Assembly: GCA_003118195.1 (NCBI GenBank)
Contig: BEXV01000044.1
Coordinates: 170,258-234,257 of the forward strand
Source: Hemicentrotus pulcherrimus
Taxonomy: Eukaryota; Echinodermata; Echinoidea; Camarodonta; Strongylocentrotidae
Direction: 5' to 3'
Length of the DNA stretch: 64,000 nt
Part shown: one piece after another, positions 48,875-58,500 of the stretch
Numbering within the stretch: the first letter of the stretch is position 1
How the letters are laid out: the number at the start of each line of letters is the position of its first letter
Made by a program: the position numbers and the translations under genes
The notes under the pieces: model-generated
The model's input: only the letters and a program-made list of their open reading frames with translations
Told to the model about the DNA's origin: nothing
Databases searched by the model: none

Positions 48875-49790
48875 AAGACCGATAATATACTGACAACAGA
48901 CAGGACGAAAAATTACATTACCCCCGAATAGCTAATAATTGGTCGGTTTGGAGTCGGTGTGTACATGTAGTTGGTGTGGCGGTGTTACTGAGGTAATCGG
49001 CCTAGTATGGTGTCTTTGAATTATGTAGTAGCAACAAATTTGTAAAGTTTGCTTAAATGACAAAAACAGTCATGACAATAATTGTAACTAAGACTTTAAA
49101 CTTTCGATCAAGGCGCTACAAAGACGACAATTAGTTCAACAGGTACACTACGATTCATTTGACTGAAATTTAGACGACAAGGTGTTTTGTGGCTGTGTAG
49201 AGGTTTGTTGTGTGTTCCTTTTTCTTTCGTAATTGTGACTTTAATCAACGTATCCTGAAAATTTGTGGATTAATGTGATTTGCCATCTTATATATCGTAA
49301 CTAACAGTGACATATACTATTTCTATAGATAACGTTTAGGTGAATTTGTCATGAGGGCTTTATTGCACTTCATCCATTCATGTGAAAGGGGATTTATGAA
49401 TAACGATTAAGCTAGAAAAACAAAATCTCTTGAAAATTGAAGTTTAGTAGCTATAGGCTTTTCTGAGCTCATGTTGGGGTTTGAAAATCATTTTTATTTC
49501 CAGTTCTATTCATGAGTTTCAAATCATTCTTCATGTAATCTATCCATTGTATATTATCATAAATGTGAAAAAAAGAGAAAATGATAAACAATCAGGGTGT
49601 TTTTCTTATTGCATCTGAAAAGTCTATTGTGTGTATGATTTTTCTGTAAACTCAACTCAGTTATTCATGACATTCATTTTCTTCGTTTTAGGTTTATGTT
49701 TTTCCTTAACATTGAACAAAAAAACTATTTATTTAGCAATAATTGTAAGGAAATGTTTACATTCCTTTTCTCTCAGCACTATTTTGTGTT
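48875..49790. other. AT-rich intergenic DNA
   Basis: No gene or recognised repeat apart from short T-rich runs. Confidence 0.5.
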
Positions 49791-49794
49791 ATGC

Positions 49795-50110
49795 CTGACT
49801 TTTCCGTCCCGTTATCATCGCACTGTCTCCAAGTGTTGAAAATCGCTCCTCGCAGACGATACGCCATTAGTCGCCTCAATAATAATTTGTGTGAAGTGCG
49901 TTCCCGCCAATGGGATTAGAGCCGCCGCGAGATTTTCAATTTGACACGGAGTGTGTGATGCTAACCTAGAGAGAGACGGGAAGAGACGTTAGGAGCGCGG
50001 CTCTTCGTGAAACTGATTTAGTCACATTCCAATGGGCAGCGAGACTCAATCAGTTAACATCAAGAGTAGATCCTTGGGGTAGGAGTCAGTTTATAAACAA
50101 TCAGGACTTT
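49795..50110. promoter_or_regulatory. Candidate cis-regulatory island 15
   Basis: Sharply bounded CpG-rich noncoding block: GTTCCCGCCAATGGGATTAG with an Otx core at 49913-49918, GCCGCCGCGAG, CGCCATTAGTCGCC and ACATTCCAATGGGC (CCAAT cores). No open frame of note. Composition and an Otx core in a CpG-rich context support a regulatory role. Confidence 0.33.
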
Positions 50111-50479
50111 TCTTCTTCCTCCGTTCTTGTTGTCTAGTTAAATCAGGTTGAAGGGTATATCATGAATATAATCGATACCAGACAGGAGCACATTTTATAA
50201 GTTCCACTCACTTTCTCCTATGGAGAAGTGAGAGTCATCAGGGGATAAAATGAACTTACATTACTATTCACCTAAGTTCAATAATGTTTCCCCTTAAATT
50301 CTGCCAATGTCTATTTCGTATACATAGATGACTAATAAAAATATTGTGCACAGCGTGGACGAATCCCCCTTTTTAGGATTGAAAATGAAAATTCATATCT
50401 TCATTTACAATCGTATGCATATACTCAGTATTTTCTCTTGAGACAGATGGAAGGGAATTTTATGAAATCAGACCTCTCG

Positions 50480-51060
50480 CGCTTTTACGCTCTACTTGGC
50501 TTGCATCTGCGCTTAAAAACAAAACCAGTCCGCCCCCTTCTACTGCCCCAAAGAAAATAATGCTAAAAATATCTGCGCACGATATCCACAAACAGAAGTA
50601 CATCGAGGTTTACCATGAAGTGAATAAAATGAGGAGGAGTGGGGGAGATGAAAAAGAAGATAGAGGGTGAAACTATCTATCTTAAGATCTTACCCCCATT
50701 CTTATCTCTCCCCCTTACCCTCCCATCTCGCTGTCGCAGCCGCACTGGCCCCGAGTGGCCAGCCCGCTACCACCGGGTGAGTGAACTTTCAACGGTGCGC
50801 TAAATATTAATAGGATCACTGCTAGGTGGATTAGGCCTCTGAGTTTTCCCGAACTATTTCCACTTGGTCGTCAGGCATTCTAGAAATTCAAATAGATAGG
50901 TTTCACTTCGATTCGCCCTTTCCCCCAGCGGGTCAGGCACTATTAGGCAAATCAACTCTTTCTTCGACCGGGAGCAGAGTCCAAGATTAAATTAATCACT
51001 TTCACGGCGTTGGAGATGTTCATTATCACATTTTGTATCATGAATACCGACCCATAGTAC
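50480..51060. promoter_or_regulatory. Candidate cis-regulatory island 16
   Basis: Noncoding block with GATA core TTATCT at 50702-50707 and an Otx core in GGTGGATTAGGCC (GGATTA 50828-50833). GCTAAATATTAATAGGATC, GGTTTCACTTCGATTCGCCC and AAGATTAAATTAATCACTTTC lie nearby. GC/CpG content is well above the flanks. A good candidate by composition and motif mix, unproven. Confidence 0.34.
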
Positions 51061-51474
51061 ATTGAGGAGTCATAGAGATGCATTTACACCTCTCAATTCA
51101 ACCCTCTGTGTCACATTTCAAAATCTCACAAACATTTTCTTTAAAGTACATGACAAAGTCTTTTTTCATATATCATTCCCTCTTTTTTTTCTAACCACCG
51201 CAAAACAAAATGGAGAAGTCCCAATCAAACCGGTTATCTTCCTTAGCGGAGTCACCAAGCTATTATGCTCCTCCCTAAAGGCAACACAGCCTTTAGTACA
51301 ATAGTTAGATATTGTTAAGATAGTGCAGTGACCTTTCTCACCACACCTACGAAAAGGTTATCAACACCATTGTAATAATTCATTTTGTTTGAAGTTTTGA
51401 ATGCCCACGTAAACTCGGTTTTGATAGTTCCTTATTGAAAATCGGGTGTTCATTAGTTCACTTCTGGAAGAGTG

Positions 51475-51650
51475 GGGGTGTCGTGGTGCAGTGGTTCATT
51501 CATTTGACCCTCAGTCCAAGGGTTGAAGGTTCAAATCCCAGCCCTGAACTATGGTAAGACATTAATCCGCATTTGCCACTGTCCACCAAGGTGTGAGAGG
51601 ACAACAGTGGACAACAGTGTTTGTAATAATAATGGCAGGGTTCTGAGGAA
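51475..51650 (+). mobile_element. tRNA-derived SINE
   Basis: GGTGTCGTGGTGCAGTGG start, A box TGGTGCAGTGG at 51484-51494 and B box GGTTCAAATCC at 51528-51538, followed by CAGCCC. The sequence then continues to an ATAATAATGG-type end near 51645. The head is closely similar to that at 53571 (same GTTCAT..TTG..CTCA.TCCAAGGGTTGA pattern). Confidence 0.75.
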
Positions 51651-52620
51651 AAAACAACATTGATTCTGACAAGGCTTCCTTGGATAAACAAATTCATCAT
51701 AATTTTCATCATAATTTGTTTTATTTTTGGAATTATTTTAATTAGTATCATTAGTATAAGTATCATTAACTTATGTCACATGTCTAATATCTCTAATTGT
51801 GTCTAAATTATCCTTGCCCCTAGAAAATTAAAGTAGTGACAAGATTTAACATGTGATCTTCCAAAGCATTATATTTCCTAGTAGGTTGTTCCACTTTCTT
51901 ACAAATCGCGACAGGTTTGTTGAATAATCATTTATACCGGAAGTTCTCGGTCGTTAATAATTATGTAATTGTATTTCAAATTGTGACAGGATTTTAATTC
52001 AGCACACGATTAATACAAAAATAGCCGATCTGGGGAAAATTTTTCTTGATTTTTTTTTCCTTTTATCCATTCGTCTCCAATGTGGGAATTGCGAAAGAGA
52101 TAAAAAGTAAAAAGAAAAAAAAAAAGAAGAAATACAAGACTCGTGTTTCTCGATGTAACCACTTCACTGTGCTAATGTTTGTTCTTGTTATTATTACACC
52201 TGTTGTAATCATCCACTCTAGATACATATCTGTCAAGTATACTCAGTAGTTGACCTGTGTTAAGCCTGTATTTACACGGGGTCAAGTAGGCAATACTCCA
52301 CTCTAAACGAGTATTCATAAAAAGTCAATATTGAAACGAAAGTGACAATCGGTGATAGGTGATGTTTATTCTCAGTTTATGACATTGAATCCACAATTCA
52401 GCATTTGGCAGTTAAGTTTATATACCCGTTGCACAAGAGGCATCCGATTGCGTCAAGACATGCGCTAATCGAATATGTGAAGGCAATTAGGGATGTACAA
52501 TTTTCTTTGCATTTTGATATGTAAGTCAATGAAGATGTATGATTTATTTATTTTGTACTGAATGAATGCATTAAAGAATACTACAAAACAAAAAAGTTCA
52601 TCGCAATGAGGGCACTGTTT
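51651..52620. other. AT-rich intergenic DNA
   Basis: No gene is recognised. A degenerate TATCATTAG-rich stretch follows the SINE. Confidence 0.45.
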
Positions 52621-52639
52621 ATTTTACTTTTTTTTACCT

Positions 52640-52800
52640 CGTAGATGTCACCCTCACGGCGGGTCAAAGGCCACACCAGTCGCAGACGCAATTTACTTCG
52701 TTATACACCTTATTATGTTAATAGCGCTTCGTGTGCAACGGCTTTTCAGCGCATGACTCAATATATTAAAACGACTGGTACCGACTTCCATAATAATTTA
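52640..52800. promoter_or_regulatory. Possible regulatory patch with DR1-like nuclear receptor site
   Basis: GGGTCAAAGGCCA at 52661-52673 is an 11/13 match to the DR1 consensus bound by HNF4/COUP-TF/RXR-type receptors, directly followed by a Runx-like CCACACC. The surroundings are GC-richer and noncoding. Motif evidence only. Confidence 0.25.
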
Positions 52801-53570
52801 CCCAACTGATATCATACATTTTAACCGATTCCACTAGAACTTTAAAGATTTCATGTAAAAATATATTACTCGTGGGTAAATTAACAAATTTGGTCGTTGC
52901 ACATCTTGTCATCTCAATCACTTTTAACTCTTTATCATATATTCTACTTTTATTTTCTATTTGAAAAGTAGCCTTCTTTAATAAGTTTATATTATACAGT
53001 CATTTAGACGGGAAGAGGAAGAGATTGAAGATGTAATATATAAAAACCTAATTTACTTTTTCTTACACTTTCTTTTATTTCTCAGAGTCCCCCAGAATAT
53101 ATCAGGTTGACAAAAAACAAAAACGGAAAAAAATACCTTGCACTTAAACCCCAAACTGTACTTTCATAACAGGAATCCGATCATTCAAAATGCAAACGAC
53201 AAATTGCTTGGAAACATCAACTTACAATGCATTTAGAGTAGTAAGTCATGATTGTAAGGCCTCGGTCAATCAATGTAAGAAGGATAAACCTTAGAAGAAA
53301 CGTACAAATGAACTAAAATCATACGTTAAGTTATATTTGGAAACTCTTTGGGGATTTCTCAAAAATAGAAATACTGTTATTTTTTATCATAACAATATTT
53401 TACTAAAAACATATTGTTAGGCAGATGTAGGCGCTCATGATTATGTGGTCGTAAGCACGACACGAAATTCGGCACTAATGTTCCACTGGTAGATATTAAT
53501 CTACACTTACTACTCACAACCCAGGTGTAGTAAGTGATTACTTGGTAGGATTCGTTTCTCGAGGTGTGAA
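52801..53570. other. AT-rich intergenic DNA
   Basis: Nothing recognisable apart from short poly-A and poly-T runs. Confidence 0.5.
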
Positions 53571-53747
53571 TGTGTCACGGTGTAGTGGTTCATCCACTTG
53601 GCTCTCAATCCAAGGGTTGAGGTTCAAATCCCAGCCCGGCAGTATATTGGCAAGACATTAAACCACTCTTACTATACGGCGTGACGGACATCCGCGCTGT
53701 GTAAATTATTGTTGTTGTTATTATTAATATCGTTATTATTATTATTC
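53571..53747 (+). mobile_element. tRNA-derived SINE
   Basis: A-box-like CGGTGTAGTGG at 53578-53588 and B box GGTTCAAATCC at 53621-53631, followed by CAGCCCGGC. The 3' part contains GCGCTGTGTAAATTATTG and ends in TTATTATTATTATT, the L2-like tail seen in other SINEs here. It is short (about 177 bp) and of the same family as the copy at 51475. Confidence 0.8.
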
Positions 53748-54239
53748 TGGTTTTAAACTGCCTTATTTCTTGATACGCTTTGAAAGCAAACGCCGTCGGA
53801 GCAAAGAGATTTTAAACAACGGCATATTTATTGACATCAAATAAATATAGCTACATTGGCGAAGATCGACTGGTTTCCTTTCATTGTTAGTCAGGATGAA
53901 TGACGTAATGGAGAAGGTATTCAAGTTCAGAAAACAGAGAGTCATGGTAAACAGGAAGCAAAGCTGGGTGTAAAAAAAAACTGTTCAAGACTTTAGAGGT
54001 CTTCACTTACAGTCCTGAGTGACAAACATCATTCCTTTTCTCTTCTCCATAGCTGAATGATCTCAACGTATGAATTTATATAGAGTATACTAAAACTTAA
54101 AGTAGTAAAGGTCGTTTTGTCCCCTGGAGAAAAATAGATAATGCATGTTATCAGGGAATATGATGGTTTTCGGAAATTACCTCGGGGTATTGAGTACACC
54201 AAGGTACAAATTTACTAAGGATCCAAGTAAGGAGCCTTA
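53748..54239. other. Intergenic DNA
   Basis: No gene or recognised repeat in this stretch between the SINE and the candidate Otx promoter region. Confidence 0.4.
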
Positions 54240-55000
54240 AGATGGGGTCCAAATCAAGAGAGTTGTGGTTTGAAGGAAACCTGACCAGTCTGACGCCAAT
54301 GATTCATTTTCTTTCTCTTTAACGCATCTTCTGGACATCATGTCTACTGATTTCAATGCGGATCTTATTGTAATTAGCTCCGAGAACGAGTCATTGGGAG
54401 AATAGGAAAACATACGAATTCGAAGATCAGCGGATTGAGTCTTTCAATCGCGTTAGAATCCGCTCTTTTAAAAAAAGAGGAGGTTTTTCGAGCTTTACCC
54501 TTCTACTGGTGGTCGTACTCCAACGCCATTAGGCCGATAGAGCTCGCTGAGAAGGGAAAAAACCATGAACCGCACGAAACACTTAGCATCATCAGTATTG
54601 GCAGATATGAGTCACGTGACCAAACACTGTGAGACCGTCTGTGATTGGTCAATAGGAACCCAGTGAGAATGAAAGGAAGCCGGTCAAAGAATGGCTCTTG
54701 TACTTCTCAAAGCGTGACGTCGTCATATTCACTAAACTTATCTCTATCTCTCTCTCTCTCCTCTGTTCGGGATTTTTACAGTCAATTTCTGTCAGGCGGT
54801 GGTATGTATAAACGCTGAGAGCTTCGGGCATCAGACTTGACCGGTACTCGCCGCTTGGCCAGCACAAACCCGATTTTCCTCTCCGACTGTCCGCTAATAT
54901 TAATACCTGACTTAATCCGAATATGTGCGCTTAACGAGTAATCTCATAACGTCTATTGAACATCGCTTAATTATCGTCAGATAATCCTATCACACTTGCC
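54240..55000 (+). promoter_or_regulatory. Probable Otx promoter-proximal control region
   Basis: Noncoding, CpG-richer DNA 400-1200 bp upstream of the Otx coding exon. In order it holds a palindromic E-box GTCACGTGAC (54611-54620), a reverse CCAAT box ATTGG (54644-54648), CRE-like TGACGTCGTCA (54715-54725), GATA core TTATCT (54738-54743), TATAAA (54807-54812) and Otx core TAATCC (54913-54918). The composite AGATAATCC (54979-54987) is followed by TATCACACTT (T-box-like). If TATAAA is used, transcription would start near 54838; a GTAAGA donor-like site at 55067 could end a 5' UTR exon. TSS and exon are inference. Confidence 0.4.
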
Positions 55001-55360
55001 GTTCATTGGCATTTTTAGGAACGTCGCTGGAACATTTTCTGCACTTCTTGTCTACTTTTGATTTTAGTAAGACTTGCTTTGTAATTGGACATGCATATCT
55101 ATTGATAAGAACATCTCCTAAACTTCTAACTTCAAGCAAAAATCAACATAGTGAGATATCTATTGAGTGAAATATTGTGAATAACAGCCCTAGAAGAGCA
55201 TTCCAAACTAAATATTTTCACCACTTCGAGAATCAGTACTAATACGTTTTAACGAAGATTATCTTCCTATGATCTCTAAGTGAATTGGTGACAGTAGAGC
55301 AGCTTTGGGACCAGACATTGACAGGGTGTTCTCATCACGGAATCTTATCCTATATTTCAG

Positions 55361-55444
55361 TTCGTGAGGCGGTTCGACCCTACCTCCGCCAAGCTGGATC
55401 ATTCTGCCTTGACAGGAGGTCCCCGGACCTTCCCGGTAGCGAGC
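55361..55444 (+). other. Otx 5' UTR or N-terminal extension
   Basis: A good acceptor (cttatcctatatttcag, ending 55360) precedes this stretch. The frame of the Otx start is open through it (28 codons, FVRRFDPTSAKLDHS...) and back to a stop at 55319-55321. An upstream exon could therefore add N-terminal residues, but the downstream ATG has a strong context, so 5' UTR is more likely. Confidence 0.5.
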
Positions 55445-55592
55445 ATGGCTTACACCATTCCGCCCGTGCCTCCCCAACATCACCACCACCTTCAGAACAA
55501 GATGAACGCACTCGGCTCTCCCTACTCCGTCAACGGCCGTTCGCTGGCGTCGCCGAACGTTGAGCTCATGCATCCCGCTATGTCATATACAA
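55445..55592 (+). CDS. otx: Otx (orthodenticle) homeobox protein, N-terminal coding exon
   Basis: ATG at 55445 lies in a strong context (AGC ATG G). The exon encodes 49 residues and one base of the next codon before donor GTAAGT at 55593. It starts MAYTIPPVPPQHHHH; the second half SPYSVNGRSLASPNVELMHP then AMSYT has the spacing and residues of the conserved Otx N-terminus (PY-VNG-SL, then LMHP/LLHP and Y) that precedes the homeodomain in Otx proteins. In Otx genes an intron sits at this point before the homeodomain exon, which agrees. Otx proteins are K50 paired-class homeodomain transcription factors binding TAATCC, for head, neural and (in echinoderms) endomesoderm specification. No homeodomain sequence is seen in 55593-64000, so those exons lie beyond the window. 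An internal Met at residue 20 could be an alternative start. The symbol is given by family recognition. Confidence 0.88.
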
Positions 55593-58500
55593 GTAAGTCA
55601 TATTCTCTTGATTTGTTCCTTCTATGTTTTTTTGTATTCCACCCTTCCCCCCCCCCAAAAAAAAAATAGACTCAATGTCTACGCTATAGGATGTACACGA
55701 CAGTAAAGTTTACAGATTGTTTATTTTTAATTGTACCACTAATACGAAGAGCGTAAGCATAATTATTGGCATATAGGCCTATCATCTTTCAATTTCTTTT
55801 ACAAAATTACACATCGCTTATGTACAAGGATCATTGTTTCGACTATACGAATACTAACAATCATAAATATTTGAACAAGTGATCTAGATAAGGTCATTCA
55901 AAAAAATAGATATACATTCAGTAATGAAGCGATAACATTTACGTATTATGCGGGTTTTGGAACGAAACAAAATGCATTGCGGTTAGTTCATCATTTATGA
56001 ATCGTTTACGATTTTAACGAGATAATGTTTATCTAGATTGAATATCTGCATATATGAAGGAAAAAAAAACCATATTATCTATATCTGTATTGAGAATTAT
56101 CCTATGTGAAATAGTTGTGGAAGTGTTGGCAAAAGGGACGATAAAACGAATGTCAATGACAGCGGCGCCTCTGTAATGAAATAACCCTTAGGGAGTAAGT
56201 ATGTATTCGTGGTATTACTAATTAAATAATTAACGGTATTATTGCATTGTGTCGCCCTGCTACATTGGTATAATACCATTAATAAGTTATATGACAGGTA
56301 CATTGTGTTCCGTGAGGATAGTGCAAAGACGATAATCAAAATAATTACCATTGAAAAGTTAGGAAACTTTCCATTACTAATCATGTCTGGACATTTTTTT
56401 TTAATTAACCAGTGTTTTTCCAAACGCAATCAGACACGAATAGTCTGTTTAAATGATTTTAAATTAATTTGATTTTTCAATTCAATGGCACAGCACACAT
56501 AATTATCTCCATTAGTTTTTTTAAAACAACTTTTAGGGCAGTTAACATATATTTACAAGAGAGTTTTAAAACATAGTGGAAGTATACATGGAGAAAGGAT
56601 CACTCTAAGAAATAATCAACAAATTGGATTAAATATACCCATTATTAGAAATGGAACACGCATGTCTGTTTGATAATACTACACCCATTATTAAGTATAT
56701 ACTAGCCAATTTTGAGTACATCTAACCTACTATTACCAAGAAACATGCACGTTATAATATTATAATCCAACTCTTCCTAAAGTGTAAAAAGCCTGTAAAG
56801 CAAGGTTCCTGTGTCGGCTACATTCTGAGGGTTAACAATTGATCTTAAATGTATCTGATAAACATATAGTCAATAAAAATAGATGATCGTGAATTAGGGC
56901 AGTTCCAACAATTTTGTTTGTGATGAAGATCTACATCGATATCTACAAGAAGCAATGCACTGTTGTGTACATATAGCAACTTGTGTTGATTCAAATCATT
57001 AACATTAAGACGCTTAAAGTCTGTAAGATGTATATAGAAGGAGATCTCGTTCGGCGGAGCACGCTAAACTCCTCCACGAATTGCGGTATATATCTTTGGG
57101 GGGATTTTAAGTGATCGAACTACTAGATTAGTGATAGAAATTATTGATGAGTTTAATCCAATGGATGTAGTGGCGATGGAATATTGATACTTTGTTTATC
57201 CAATTGATATTTGTCGATGTTGAAGAAATCAGAACATTTTACATTTTGAAGAAACCGCTTAATAGCTCAATTTGAATATATTCTGGCAAAATATACAATT
57301 ATAAGACAATGTGTTAATGCTACTACATTCCAACTAGATAGGTCATATTAATTGTTAATAGATAGTGCAATTATTTCTTGAAATCAGTGACAGACATACA
57401 CATTTAAGCTTAGTGTTAAAATAAAATCGTCAGGAGTAGGATTATTTAAAAATTAAAAATTAAAATCTTAAAATCCAATTCAAGTCTAACGTAGATGGTA
57501 GTTAGAAGAGTACAATTCTTATTCCTTGATCATCCCTAAAATATAATTATGTACCTCGTTATATCATTGCTGTTTTATTGCTGTCTTTATTCTTGCTAGT
57601 TATTGTATGCCTGCAGCTTGGAATCTTTCATCATATTAAAATAAGTCCAAAAGAAATTTGGAAGAAATAGAATATTTGAAGCTCTAATGGCATTTCGGAA
57701 ACTGTGAATATTAAATCAAGGTCTTGAATTTTTTTCTTCTGTTTACATCAACGATCAGAAAGAAATTGACGCTAATTAAACTTACTGACCTCTTATCATG
57801 CTTATTCAAAATCTACCTTCCATAATCTCCTTTCACAAATTTGCTTCCTCGTTATATATTTTAAAGTGGAAATAATTAATCTACGGATTATACAGTTGCA
57901 TCGCATTGGTTTTGCTATCTCATTTCATGGTTTTGATATTTAGGACTTAAAATCAACTGATTAATCAGTTAATCTTGTTATGGAAATATAAGCTATTTTA
58001 ACGAGTGATCGGATGCAGTCGTCACAACACAACATAATAGGTATACATGCCAGCAAACGATATGGGCGAGTGAAGCAGTTTGCTAATATTATCTTCGATA
58101 TGATTCCCTATCATTATTTTTAAATCAGTGAATGTGTGCCAATATAATCACTGTTTTCTTATGATAAACGTTAACAAGATTATTCTGGAAAATGAGGTCA
58201 GTTTTAATTCGTGAACCTTGAATTTAACTCCTATGTTATTTTTTTACTATAATTACTACTACTGATAATACTAATTCTACTTCTACTACATCGACTTCTT
58301 TTAATACATGTACCACTTATATGACAACTATATATTACTATTGTCTGACTTATGATTATTTTTTTTTGTTAGGGGTCAATATGTAAAAAAAAAAAACTTC
58401 ATCAAATTGTGTCAATAATTACTATAAACACAATCGCAGTGATCTTTTTAAGGTCGGCAATCAAAGCTATTACTTATTCAATCAATTTATATTATTGGAA

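Noticed and set aside
3515..55360. Global enrichment of GGATTA/TAATCC as evidence of Otx autoregulation
   Set aside because: By rough composition arithmetic tens of such 6-mers are expected by chance in 64 kb, and I counted fewer than 20 without an exhaustive search; only local clusters and composites are reported.
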